Below are positions 26,245 to 35,486 of a stretch of DNA of 41,055 bases, piece by piece (the stretch's first letter is position 1; the number at the start of each line of letters is the position of its first letter). Both the position numbers and the translations under genes were made by a program. The stretch covers positions 1 through 41,055 of the forward strand of contig WFPF01000035.1 in the NCBI GenBank assembly GCA_015487695.1, given 5' to 3'. The stretch is from Chitinophagales bacterium (lineage in GTDB: Bacteria > Bacteroidota > Bacteroidia > Chitinophagales > S012-47). The notes under the pieces were generated by a model. The model saw nothing but the letters and a program-made list of their open reading frames with translations, made no database searches and had not been told where the DNA came from.

Positions 26245-27792
26245 ATGTTACCAAGAAGAGTGCGTTTTTTCCTCCTTTGCGTTTTTGTTCTTGCCCTTGC
26301 GTCCTGCTCCGGCTCAAAAGGATCGAAGAGCGAGGCAATTGATATTACCGTCATTCAGCTTAATGACGTTTATGAAATTGCTCCCGTAGACGGTGGGCGA
26401 TATGGCGGCATGGCCCGCGTAGCTCATGTGATCAGAGAGGAAAAAGAAAGGAATCCCAATACCCTGGCGGTAGTAGCCGGGGATTTTCTCAGTCCTTCTC
26501 TTCTCGGAACTCTTAAATTAAATGGCAAACGCATCAGCGGTATGCAAATGATAGAGGTTTTTAATGCTGCCGGCATTGATCTCGTCACTTTCGGGAATCA
26601 TGAATTTGATCTCAATCGCGATGCTCTGCAGGAAAGAATCTATGCCTCGGAATTTGAATATACCACGGCCAATGTGTTTCAGAAGGTGGGCAATGATACC
26701 CTTCCGTTTCAGGAAATGAAAAACGGACGCATTGTCAATATTCCTTCTTTTGTAAAGCGAAAGTTCAGCAATGCAGAGGGTCATGTGGCCGAACTCGGGA
26801 TTTTTGGAGTGACACTCCCCTTTACCCGTAAAGACTGGGTTATATATGCTCCGGTAGAGAAGAAAATCAGAGAGATGCTCGATTCCCTGCAATCGGCTGA
26901 TGCCGTGCTTGCAATTACCCACCTTGACTATCATGACGATACAATGTATGCCCGAAAATATCCCCGGATTAATTTGATTATCGGGGGACACGATCATGAG
27001 CATATGTTTTTTGATATTCAGGGGACTCTGGTTGCCAAGGCCGATGCCAATGCCCGGAGCATCTATATTCATCATATACGCATCGATGCCGGGGGCCGGG
27101 TCGATATTCACTCCGAGTTGAAAGTTATCGATGAACACATTGCGGAGGATACGGCTACGCTCAGAGTAGTGAAAAAATGGCTGAAGGTGCAGGATGAAAT
27201 ATTCCGGAAAATGAATGTGGACCCCAACGAAGTGCTGATGACAGCACCCCCCGAAGGGCTGGACGGGCTCGAAGCCACGGTTCGAAATCGTCCGAGCAAC
27301 CTGGCACAATTGATAGCAAGGGCTATGTTGAAAGCGGTTCCCGGAGCCGAAGCAGCTATTCTTAATTCAGGGTCCATCCGTGTGGATGATGTGCTCAGGG
27401 GAGAAATAACCCAGTATGATGTGCTGCGAACACTGCCTTACGGTGGAGCTATTCTGAAGGTGAAAATCAAGGGGGAACTGCTCGAAAAAGTGCTTAATGT
27501 CGGAAGACGGAACCGGGGAAACGGAGGATACCTTCAATGGGCCAATATCAGTGCGGATAGCAGGAGAAACCTTTGGATGATTAAGGGGGAACCCATCGAT
27601 AAAAACCGGGTCTATACCATTGCGATGCCGGCATTCCTGCTTTCGGGAATGGAAAGCAATCTGGGATTCCTGAACAGGGAAAACAAGGATATAATCGAGG
27701 TGGAAGAACCCGGAGAAGAGGAGATACTGAGAAAGGATATTCGCTATGCCGTCATTGCTTATATGAAAGATCTGGCCGCTGCGCAAAAATAA
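26245..27792 (+). CDS. bifunctional metallophosphatase / 5'-nucleotidase, lipoprotein
   Basis: Lipobox 'LALASCSG'; 'VIQLNDVYEI', 'GDFLSPS', 'TFGNHEFD', 'IIGGHDHEH'; C-terminal 5'-nucleotidase domain. Confidence 0.92.
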   Translation: MLPRRVRFFLLCVFVLALASCSGSKGSKSEAIDITVIQLNDVYEIAPVDGGRYGGMARVAHVIREEKERNPNTLAVVAGDFLSPSLLGTLKLNGKRISGMQMIEVFNAAGIDLVTFGNHEFDLNRDALQERIYASEFEYTTANVFQKVGNDTLPFQEMKNGRIVNIPSFVKRKFSNAEGHVAELGIFGVTLPFTRKDWVIYAPVEKKIREMLDSLQSADAVLAITHLDYHDDTMYARKYPRINLIIGGHDHEHMFFDIQGTLVAKADANARSIYIHHIRIDAGGRVDIHSELKVIDEHIAEDTATLRVVKKWLKVQDEIFRKMNVDPNEVLMTAPPEGLDGLEATVRNRPSNLAQLIARAMLKAVPGAEAAILNSGSIRVDDVLRGEITQYDVLRTLPYGGAILKVKIKGELLEKVLNVGRRNRGNGGYLQWANISADSRRNLWMIKGEPIDKNRVYTIAMPAFLLSGMESNLGFLNRENKDIIEVEEPGEEEILRKDIRYAVIAYMKDLAAAQK

Positions 27793-27814
27793 GGACAAGC
27801 GAAAGCAGCACCTG

Positions 27815-27832
27815 AGCCTTCCGGCTTTTTAT
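27815..27832 (+). terminator. weak intrinsic terminator after the 5'-nucleotidase gene
   Basis: AGCC-ttcc-GGCTttttattt; short 4-bp stem plus T-rich tail. Confidence 0.4.
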
Positions 27833-27929
27833 TTCTCCAAGGATTTATAATTTTAAGTGCATCTTTTACGAGGCGGGAGTGTTCCTGTAGCAATCCCGAC
27901 ATGCTTGGGAAAAAGAAAACAGCAAAGAA

Positions 27930-28397
27930 ATGCCCGAACTGTATAAGTTGATATCAGTGCTGCTGATGGCCGGGTTTAAGTATGTGGTGGCTGTGATGAT
28001 GGCACTCGGAATGGGGCTTGGCTTTCTCTGGTCCGTAATCGCATGCACCGTTGGAGGTATGCTGGGCGTGGCTGTATACACCCTGGCCGAGGAATTTCTT
28101 CGAAAACGCATTATGGCTGTTCGCAGGAGAAAAGGAAAAAAAATGTTTCGTGTCAACAGAACTTCCCGCTTAATCATCAGGATCAAGCATCACCACGGCT
28201 TGCTGGGCATTGCGGTTTTAACTCCTGTTTTACTTACCGTCCCGGTGGGAACCATTGCAGGGCTGGCCCTCGGATACCACTGGCGCGAGCTCTTTACCTA
28301 TATGTTCTTCTCCTTTCTGGGATGGTCTCTTTTCTTTTTTGGTATTTATGCACTTACGGGCTGGAACGTCAACGAGTGGTTGACGGGCATTTTTTAA
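27930..28397 (+). CDS. integral membrane protein, hypothetical
   Basis: 155 aa; four hydrophobic segments with a central basic loop (RKRIMAVRRRKGKK). Confidence 0.7.
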   Translation: MPELYKLISVLLMAGFKYVVAVMMALGMGLGFLWSVIACTVGGMLGVAVYTLAEEFLRKRIMAVRRRKGKKMFRVNRTSRLIIRIKHHHGLLGIAVLTPVLLTVPVGTIAGLALGYHWRELFTYMFFSFLGWSLFFFGIYALTGWNVNEWLTGIF

Positions 28398-28401
28398 TGC
28401 A

Positions 28402-28893
28402 CTAGGCATAGTGCTCTTCAAGTTTCTCAAAGATGAGCGCCACAGCGGGGCAGATCAGGCTGTTGCGCTGCACGAGCAGCATATGTTTGTACATCTTTCG
28501 ATGTCGGGTGTGCGGGTAGTCGGCACATGCTTTCGGCCTTACTTCATAGATGGAACAATAATTATCGTCTGCAAGGAAGGGGCAGGGCAAAACCTTCAAT
28601 ACCAAATCCCCGTCTTCGTCTTTTTTCAAGTAGCGCTGCATGAAAAGCACGGCTTTCATGCCCAGGTGCCTGGCTATTCGGTCGATATCCCGGTCTGTAA
28701 ATTTCGGCCCGGTAGTCTTGCAGCAGTTGGCACATTGCAAACAGTCGGTGCATGCAAACGCAGCTTCATCCCGGTCGTTGATGAAACGGTCCAGGTCGCT
28801 GGGCTTTTTCTTCTTCAAGCGCTGTGCAAGCTTCTTGTTTGCAGCCTCGTTTTGACGGGCCTTCTCCAAGCGTTTGCGGTATTCCCCGGTCAT
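28402..28893 (-). CDS. YkgJ-type cysteine cluster protein
   Basis: 'FACTDCLQCANCCKTTGPKFTDRDIDRIARHLGM', 'CPFLADDNYCSIYEVRPKACADYPH'. Start moved to ATG 28893 so it does not overlap the M1 peptidase gene. Confidence 0.85.
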   Translation of the reverse strand: MTGEYRKRLEKARQNEAANKKLAQRLKKKKPSDLDRFINDRDEAAFACTDCLQCANCCKTTGPKFTDRDIDRIARHLGMKAVLFMQRYLKKDEDGDLVLKVLPCPFLADDNYCSIYEVRPKACADYPHTRHRKMYKHMLLVQRNSLICPAVALIFEKLEEHYA

Positions 28894-28924
28894 TGCTGCA
28901 TTTCTTAGCGTGGCCCCCGGCCCT

Positions 28925-30835
28925 TTAGTTATTCTGACCTTCAGAGGGCTTCCAATCCAAAATTTCGTCAATGGTTTCGTAGCTCACCGAGTGGTAATTC
29001 GGCCGGGCATCCTTATATATTTCACGGGCCATCTTCAGTCCTTCCGGTGTCTTGGCAAGCTCTTCATAAAGCGGTTTGAGAAATTTTCTGCGGCCCACCT
29101 GAATGAGGAAGGCTTTCAGACGCGGATAGGCTGCTTCGTATTGATGCTCAATGGCCAGCTGAAACCATTCTGCCAGAATTTCCGAATTGCCGCTGTCGGT
29201 AAAGTGAAATGCCTCGTCCAGTTCACTCATTTGCGTTTTGCTGAGGTCTTCGGGCATTTTGCGCAGGAAGTGAAGCCACTCGTGTGTGGTCCATTTATCG
29301 GTAGGCAAGTCCTGAGCCGGGGTGCCTCCGAGCCAGGCTTTGATACTTTCTTCTACTTTTTCAAAGCGGTCGGTTTTAACTACCGGATGATCTTCGGGCA
29401 GCCCGGGCTGGTAAATCCAAGCATCGGCATTGATGCGCCTGGCCAGCATCGAATCACCTTTAATGAGGTGTTCATTGAGATATTCCAGAAATGCTTCGGT
29501 GGTCATTGATTTGAAAGCATTGTCACTGAAGTAGTTCTTAAGAAAATTGTCGAAAGTCTCGCGCCCTGTGATCCGCTCGATATGCAGCAAAAAAAGTGAC
29601 CCTTTGTCATAGGCTATATTGGTCATTCCGTCATCCGGGTTCCTTCCTTCCAAATCCAGTTTTAGCTTGGTATCATTCCACAATCCTTCTTCTTTCAGGT
29701 CTTTCAGGTCTGTTTGCAGGTCCTGATAACTGAGTGCCCAGAGCATTTTGGCATAATCGGCCCCGTACACTTTTTCCATAATTCGTTTCTCGAAGTAGGT
29801 TGTGAAGCCTTCGTTGAGCCAAAAGTCATTCCAGGTGGCATTTGTTACCAGATTTCCGCTCCACGAGTGCGCCATCTCATGAGCAATGAGCGAGGTAAGC
29901 GAGCGGTCACCGGCCAGGATGGTGGGGGTAGCAAAGGTCAGTCGCGGGTTTTCCATTCCTCCGAAAGGAAAGCTCGGGGGCAGCACGATTACATCATAAC
30001 GATCCCAACGGTAGGGTCCGTATAGTTCTTCGGCCGCATGTAGCATCTCATCCATATCTTCAAACTCCCAGTGGGCCGCATCAATGATGGATTTCTCGGC
30101 ATACACTCCGGTTCGCTCATCAATGGGCCTGAACACCACGTCTCCGATCACCAACGCCATGAGATAGGCCGGAATGGGCTGATTCATTTCATAGTCGTAT
30201 TCTCCCGATTCGTTCTTTTCCTGAGGATTGGAAGCACTCATGAGGCTGAGCATTTCCGAAGGAACCTTTACGTGGGCATCGTAGGTAAAACGAATGCCGG
30301 GACTGTCCTGTATGGGTATCCACGTACGCGCCAGGATGGCCTGCGATTGTGTGAAAAGGTAGGGATGCTTTTTGTCGGCTGTTTGTTGTGGTGTGAGCCA
30401 CTGCACGGCCGCTGCTTCGGGCTTGCTTTTGTAGTAAATATTTACATACTGTGTTTCCGGAGTGATAGATACCCTGAGGGCTTGCCCCAGAAACTCTTTC
30501 TCTTCTCCCAGTTCAAAGCTCGTCTCTTTTTCTTCCTTTCCTCTTGTTACTTTATGAATGATCAAATCGCGCGTGTCGAAGAGTATCCGGTCCGTACCGC
30601 TTTTATTGTCAATGGTATAGCGGGCTACACCTTCAATGCTTTTATTTTCAAAATCAACAACAGCATCCCAGCTCAGATGGGTAATTACGGCTTCTGAGGG
30701 AATGGCAAAGGAGTGGGGGTCATGAAAGAGATTTTTCATTGGACTGTTTTTTTGCGGTTGCTTGTTTTCAGAAGTGTTGCAGGAGACCAGTACGAGGATG
30801 AATGTGGCAAAACAGAGGACGGAATTTTTAAACAT
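28925..30835 (-). CDS. M1 family aminopeptidase, lipoprotein (LTA4 hydrolase-like)
   Basis: 636 aa; 'PFGGMENP', 'HEMAHSWSGNLVTNATWNDFWLNEGFTTYFE' (HExxH-18-E); lipobox 'LVLVSC'. Confidence 0.95.
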   Translation of the reverse strand: MFKNSVLCFATFILVLVSCNTSENKQPQKNSPMKNLFHDPHSFAIPSEAVITHLSWDAVVDFENKSIEGVARYTIDNKSGTDRILFDTRDLIIHKVTRGKEEKETSFELGEEKEFLGQALRVSITPETQYVNIYYKSKPEAAAVQWLTPQQTADKKHPYLFTQSQAILARTWIPIQDSPGIRFTYDAHVKVPSEMLSLMSASNPQEKNESGEYDYEMNQPIPAYLMALVIGDVVFRPIDERTGVYAEKSIIDAAHWEFEDMDEMLHAAEELYGPYRWDRYDVIVLPPSFPFGGMENPRLTFATPTILAGDRSLTSLIAHEMAHSWSGNLVTNATWNDFWLNEGFTTYFEKRIMEKVYGADYAKMLWALSYQDLQTDLKDLKEEGLWNDTKLKLDLEGRNPDDGMTNIAYDKGSLFLLHIERITGRETFDNFLKNYFSDNAFKSMTTEAFLEYLNEHLIKGDSMLARRINADAWIYQPGLPEDHPVVKTDRFEKVEESIKAWLGGTPAQDLPTDKWTTHEWLHFLRKMPEDLSKTQMSELDEAFHFTDSGNSEILAEWFQLAIEHQYEAAYPRLKAFLIQVGRRKFLKPLYEELAKTPEGLKMAREIYKDARPNYHSVSYETIDEILDWKPSEGQNN

Positions 30836-30859
30836 TTAATGACGGATTATTATTTGCCA

Positions 30860-30867
30860 CAAATATA
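30860..30867 (-). promoter_or_regulatory. -7 promoter box (TATATTTG) of the M1 peptidase gene
   Basis: + strand caaatata; exact TAnnTTTG. Confidence 0.55.
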
Positions 30868-30880
30868 AAGGAAGCCCTTC

Positions 30881-31477
30881 TTAGTTCTGCTTCTTTGTAT
30901 TCTGTCTGCGCGAAATCATGATCTGGTTAAAGATGAATGTGCCGACTGACCCGGCCACCAGCATCCAGAGGATGGCCTGACGCGGAATGCCGGAAATAAT
31001 CAGTGCTATTACGAAGTTTATAAAAACCAGCCCGACCATCCAGTAACGCGGGTTGCGATAGAGAATGCCAAAGATGGAAAGCAAGAGCAGTTTGGGAAAA
31101 AGTCCGTTGAAATCGTATAAGCCTGTGGCTTCCATCGAATACCGGAGTTGAGACGCATCATAAAACTGATAGGAGCGGGGGACAGCAAAAATGCGACTTT
31201 TCTTAAGTACTAGAGTCATTCCCGGTCGGAGATGCGGGTACAGGTCAAGTGGAAAGTTAAACGTTTTTGAGCGTGTATGCACGATCAGACCCATGTCGCT
31301 GTCAAGGCCTGATTCGGTGTTGAATTCCAGAGATATGATCTCATAGCTTTCCGCGTTTCCGGGCATGTAAAAATCCAGCGTGGCCAGCAAGCCCGTAAGA
31401 AAGGTGATCCAGGCCATGCTTTTGATGAGCAGATAGGCGCTGCGGTAGTCTTTCAGCCGGAAGGGCTTGTTTCTCAT
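30881..31477 (-). CDS. membrane protein, hypothetical
   Basis: MRNKPFRLKDYRSAYLLIKSMAWITFLTGLLATL...; three to four hydrophobic segments. ATG 31477 avoids overlap with the HPt gene. Confidence 0.7.
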   Translation of the reverse strand: MRNKPFRLKDYRSAYLLIKSMAWITFLTGLLATLDFYMPGNAESYEIISLEFNTESGLDSDMGLIVHTRSKTFNFPLDLYPHLRPGMTLVLKKSRIFAVPRSYQFYDASQLRYSMEATGLYDFNGLFPKLLLLSIFGILYRNPRYWMVGLVFINFVIALIISGIPRQAILWMLVAGSVGTFIFNQIMISRRQNTKKQN

Positions 31478-31491
31478 TTTTGCCCGGCCCT

Positions 31492-31839
31492 TCACTTTAT
31501 TCCTCTTTTCTTCTCGCAATACTGATGGATATCCTCCTTTGCAGCCTCCCAAAGGGCTGCTATTTCCCTTACATTATCAGAAAAAACATGAAGGTTTTTG
31601 CCCTGCCTGGCCTCTTTGTCAATGGCATTCAACTGCTGAATGACAGAATCGAGAGAGAGCATTGCCATTGAGGATTTGAGGTTGTGAATGAGTCTGTGGC
31701 ACTGACCGGAATTGTTCTGCAAAACGGAGATCTCCAGTTCTTCAATCTTCAAATCAATGTCGGGGATCATGCTGCGCAGCAATTCTACGATAAACTCTTC
31801 ATCTTCGCCAAAATTGATTCTCAAATAGTTGAAATTCAT
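31492..31839 (-). CDS. histidine phosphotransfer (HPt) domain protein
   Basis: 'EDEEFIVELLRSMIPDIDLKIEELEISVLQNNSGQCHRLIHNLKSSMAMLSLDSVIQQL'; HNLKSS motif. ATG 31839. Confidence 0.82.
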   Translation of the reverse strand: MNFNYLRINFGEDEEFIVELLRSMIPDIDLKIEELEISVLQNNSGQCHRLIHNLKSSMAMLSLDSVIQQLNAIDKEARQGKNLHVFSDNVREIAALWEAAKEDIHQYCEKKRGIK

Positions 31840-31866
31840 ATCCCTGAATGCTTGATCCTCCGCTAT

Positions 31867-31874
31867 CAAAATTA
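31867..31874 (-). promoter_or_regulatory. -7 promoter box (TAATTTTG) of the HPt gene
   Basis: + strand caaaatta; exact TAnnTTTG. Confidence 0.5.
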
Positions 31875-31957
31875 GGCAAAGCAGTTGAATGAACTTTGAA
31901 TACCTGACCCGCGTTAAATTGCCGATTTTTACACTCAAGAAGAAGCGCTCTTTCAGT

Positions 31958-32734
31958 ATGCAGAAAATTACAGACGAAGAACACGGATTTGAGCTTATGC
32001 TTGCCGATGATGTGAAGTACAGGCATTTGCAAATTGGTTATGTATTTGGCCATCCCGGGCTGAAGGGGCTCATGATGATGCTCTATCATCACAACCACTC
32101 CTTGGAAGAAATGAAAACCGAAATGTATGCCGGTTTTTTTGACGATTCAGGTTACAATATTCAGGTTGACGGAAAACTGAAGGACCTGAGTGAAGACAAG
32201 GTGATGGCAAACTACAAGGGCAAGGCCGAAGGTAACCCGGCACGGGGTTTTGGCATTGGAGTTTTGTCGCCTTTCGGAGGCGGTGTACTTGCCGCAGCTA
32301 TTTCCACTCCTGAAAATTTTTCGGATTTGCATATGGACTTTGTGGAAGACCTGGTGCAAAGCCTCGACTTTTTCGAACCGGTTAAAGAAGACGGCTGCGG
32401 AGAGTGGACCGCTTACCTCCGGGGCAAAATGCTGATCAGACAAAGTGTACCCGGCAGAGACAAGCCTGTTGCTTTTCGCTTTTCGGAGCTTGACAGTTTT
32501 GAAGCAGAATTTGGCGAAGTCAGTGAGAAGCACAAACTGCGCACATTCGAATCGGGGAAAGCCAATCTGAAGGGTCAGTGGGAAGTGAATGAAGTGATGG
32601 AGCAGTTCCTCCTTCGACTGATCTTTTTTGATGGAAGTGAGGCACAATTTACACTGCGTATGCAGGACATGAATACGATTCTGCTAAATGATGAGCCCTG
32701 GAACGTGGTCGAATCGGAAAAGAAAGAAATCTAA
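31958..32734 (+). CDS. hypothetical protein
   Basis: Intact ORF with glycine-rich central segment (GFGIGVLSPFGGGVLAAAIS); start 31958 or track start 31889. Confidence 0.7.
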   Translation: MQKITDEEHGFELMLADDVKYRHLQIGYVFGHPGLKGLMMMLYHHNHSLEEMKTEMYAGFFDDSGYNIQVDGKLKDLSEDKVMANYKGKAEGNPARGFGIGVLSPFGGGVLAAAISTPENFSDLHMDFVEDLVQSLDFFEPVKEDGCGEWTAYLRGKMLIRQSVPGRDKPVAFRFSELDSFEAEFGEVSEKHKLRTFESGKANLKGQWEVNEVMEQFLLRLIFFDGSEAQFTLRMQDMNTILLNDEPWNVVESEKKEI

Positions 32735-32735
32735 G

Positions 32736-33107
32736 TCAGACAGCAACCCTTCTCACGATCTTGTAGATGTCATTGGGGTTTTCGCAAAGCACGGCTTTCT
32801 TGCCTTGCAGGGCAATCGGTGCCCGCAGCATTTCGGGGTGGTTTACAAGTATAAACAACCAGTCCTGATCACTGAAAGTGCGGCCCCGGATATAGCGCTG
32901 ATACCGGGGGTGGGCTTTGTTCAAAATTTGCTTGGGGGGCATGCCCAAAGCATCTAAAATCTGACGCCACCTGGTGGGTGTCATTTTCTCGGTTCTCAGG
33001 TCGATCTCATGCACATAATCGGTGAGCCCAAGGGCGGTTGCACGTGTTTTTTTTGCTACCGAAGAGCTGGGGTCAAGAAACAGGGTGATGGAGTTGTGCA
33101 GGTTCAT
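32736..33107 (-). CDS. ArsC/Spx-like thioredoxin-fold protein lacking the catalytic Cys
   Basis: 'NHPEMLRAPIALQGKKAVLCENPNDIYKIV' matches ArsC-family C-terminus; N-terminal active-site region reads 'LFLDPSSSVAKKTRA'. Confidence 0.72.
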   Translation of the reverse strand: MNLHNSITLFLDPSSSVAKKTRATALGLTDYVHEIDLRTEKMTPTRWRQILDALGMPPKQILNKAHPRYQRYIRGRTFSDQDWLFILVNHPEMLRAPIALQGKKAVLCENPNDIYKIVRRVAV

Positions 33108-33230
33108 AAGCAAGCTATTTTTTGTATGCCTATTTAATATAGCGAAATATACCTTAAGAACAAAATCTATATTTAACTTGGTCGTGTATAAGTCAAACGA
33201 TTTTTGACATTGGCAGGTTGAATATCCCGA

Positions 33231-33977
33231 ATGAAATCAAAGAAGAAAAGCGAAATAATAAGGGATTTGAAAGCCCCCCTGATCATGATAGCCATCATGT
33301 GGCTTGTGCAGTTGATCCAGTATTTTGGCCATGTAGAGCTGACTTTTCTGGGGCTGTATCCACGCACGCTCAGCGGTTTGACGGGCATTCTCTTTGCCCC
33401 CTTTATTCATGCCGGCTTCTTTCACCTGATTAACAATACTTTGCCTTTTCTGATAACGGCTTTTGCGATTAAGAGCGCATACCCAGGCATTGCTCGCAGA
33501 GTATTTGTACTGATTTATCTCCTCACAGGCATATGGGTATGGGTGGCTGCTCGTCCGGCTTACCATATCGGAGCCAGTGGCATTGTCTATGGCATGATAA
33601 GTTTTCTCTTGCTGATGGGGCTCCTGCGCAGGGAAAAGCGGAGCATAGCACTTGCGCTGATGGTTGTTTTCCTTTATGGAAGTTTTATCTGGGGGCTTTT
33701 CCCGATTGATCCGGCCATCTCGTGGGAATCGCATATGCTGGGTGCTGTGGCCGGTGTTTTCGCTGCTTACCGATACTGGAAAGTGGACTGGCAGAGAAAA
33801 GTGCCCGAAGAGCCCACACCCGAGGAGCTTGAAAAGATGCCTTACTGGAAGTATGAAGTGGAAGGTCCCCTGAAGGACGAATACAGGCAGGTTCCCTTCA
33901 AGGCGCCTCCTTCCATCCCGATACGATACATTTATAAACCTTCGGCAGAAAAAAAGCTTAAGGACGAAGAATCATAA
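33231..33977 (+). CDS. rhomboid family intramembrane serine protease
   Basis: 248 aa; 'HAGFFHLINNTLPF', catalytic 'GASGIVYG', His in 'SWESHMLGAVAG'. Confidence 0.93.
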   Translation: MKSKKKSEIIRDLKAPLIMIAIMWLVQLIQYFGHVELTFLGLYPRTLSGLTGILFAPFIHAGFFHLINNTLPFLITAFAIKSAYPGIARRVFVLIYLLTGIWVWVAARPAYHIGASGIVYGMISFLLLMGLLRREKRSIALALMVVFLYGSFIWGLFPIDPAISWESHMLGAVAGVFAAYRYWKVDWQRKVPEEPTPEELEKMPYWKYEVEGPLKDEYRQVPFKAPPSIPIRYIYKPSAEKKLKDEES

Positions 33978-35046
33978 TCTTTTGCGTAAATGTCTGTCGC
34001 GAGTCAGTAATGTGAAGCAGGAAAATGCCGGGTTTCAGGTACTCCGGAATCTGAAGAAGGTGCTTTTCATTTCCGTCAATCCTGGTGCGAAGAACTTCTG
34101 CCCCGTTAATTCCTATTATTCTTAGCTCAAGGGCACCATTCTGCCCGGGGGGCTCAATGTGGAGCGATGCACCGGGATGAAGTATGCCGGGATAGATTTT
34201 CCAGTCAGCCTCCTCATTGCCCGATTTGATCCCGGTAGTTGTATTTGTTTTTCGGTACTTGTCTTTGAAGCGGATCAGCGTGGGCACCTCATTGTTCATG
34301 ATAAGCTGTGTGTTGATCTGCAAAACCGGAACTCCTTCATTCTTTGCCAGCCATTTGTATTCAACCGACTCACTGGAGATTACCTGGTTGATCCCGCTGA
34401 AACTGATCGAATCGACCCGATGAATCTCTGAACATACCCGTAGGGTCTGGAAAGTATCCAGCGGAGTAATGAGCGTACCGCTTCCGTCCACATGGTTGTA
34501 GCGTGTCAGCCGGGTGTATATACCTCCGATGCCCGGAATGATAGTCGCAAATTCGGTATACGAGCTGTCGCGCTTGTCCATCAGCAGTGGGAATTCGTAG
34601 ATCACATCGGGATTGTCAAATAAAACCGGAATGGGAATGCCCTGAATCATGTATCCCTGACCCACCATCGAATACCGGTCCGCAGATTTCATGTAGAAAT
34701 TGTACCCCGGTGAGGTAGGGAAGGAGTCGTTGATTATCGAAGGGAGTACAGGAAGGGCCTTCTCCGCTAAATTCGACTTCCCAAAAAAGAAAAAGAGAAA
34801 ATTAGCGGGCACTTCATTAAAAGCGATGAATGTATCGATCAGTTGAGACGAGGCCTCCAGATCACTGAAGTCCCATTGGTAGCTGCTGCCCGTGGCATTG
34901 GGGTCGAATAAGATGAGGCTGTTGCTTGTCGACACTCTGAAGGTATCACCTGCCGAAGGCATATCTGAGGGGACGATGCTAAGTTGTGCAAAAGATGAAA
35001 AAGACAAGAAAAGAATTGCGATGAGGTACGAATAAGATGACTTCAT
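33958..35046 (-). CDS. secreted protein with T9SS type A C-terminal sorting domain
   Basis: Signal peptide MKSSYSYLIAILFLSFSSFAQ; C-terminus 'IYPGILHPGASLHIEPPGQNGALELRIIGINGAEVLR...LKPGIFLLHITDSRQTFTQKIMILRP'. ATG 35046 preferred over track start. Confidence 0.85.
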   Translation of the reverse strand: MKSSYSYLIAILFLSFSSFAQLSIVPSDMPSAGDTFRVSTSNSLILFDPNATGSSYQWDFSDLEASSQLIDTFIAFNEVPANFLFFFFGKSNLAEKALPVLPSIINDSFPTSPGYNFYMKSADRYSMVGQGYMIQGIPIPVLFDNPDVIYEFPLLMDKRDSSYTEFATIIPGIGGIYTRLTRYNHVDGSGTLITPLDTFQTLRVCSEIHRVDSISFSGINQVISSESVEYKWLAKNEGVPVLQINTQLIMNNEVPTLIRFKDKYRKTNTTTGIKSGNEEADWKIYPGILHPGASLHIEPPGQNGALELRIIGINGAEVLRTRIDGNEKHLLQIPEYLKPGIFLLHITDSRQTFTQKIMILRP

Positions 35047-35480
35047 TGATATTTTGGATTGTTGTCTGCTGATTTTATGAGTCTGAGTAAAAAACGGAAT
35101 ACAGCCACCAAAAATAGAGTGAGAAAATAGAAAATGAAAGTGGCGATAAAAAGAAGTTGAAAAGTAGGCAATGTGCCGATGCCGTGCAATGCCCAGATAT
35201 TGGTCAAAACAATGCTGGCCGGAAAAAGGACGGCATAGCCGCCAAGCGACTGGAGCACATATTTTTTCCATTGTTTTTTAAACATTCCGAGAATGGGATT
35301 GGCCACGGTAAAAAAGAGCAAAAAAGTGGCGGCAAGATACCATTCACTGTCATTTTCAGTCTGATTGGCGGCCACAATAGCAGTAGAAATGAGAATGAGG
35401 ACCAATGCGGCAAAAGCCTGTGAGAAAGGGTGAAAATTTCTCTTTCCGAGAAGAGTTAACTGTTTGTCGCTTGTTTCCAT
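35043..35480 (-). CDS. membrane protein, hypothetical
   Basis: 145 aa, four hydrophobic segments; ATGA overlap with the downstream T9SS gene. Confidence 0.7.
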   Translation of the reverse strand: METSDKQLTLLGKRNFHPFSQAFAALVLILISTAIVAANQTENDSEWYLAATFLLFFTVANPILGMFKKQWKKYVLQSLGGYAVLFPASIVLTNIWALHGIGTLPTFQLLFIATFIFYFLTLFLVAVFRFLLRLIKSADNNPKYQ

Positions 35481-35486
35481 AAGTGC

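Noticed and set aside
26518-27309. 263-aa - strand ORF
   Set aside because: Antisense to the well-supported 5'-nucleotidase gene; low-similarity composition typical of shadow ORFs.
28874-29509. 211-aa + ORF, with 30071-30697 and 28411-28908
   Set aside because: Antisense to the M1 aminopeptidase and YkgJ-type genes; no motifs.
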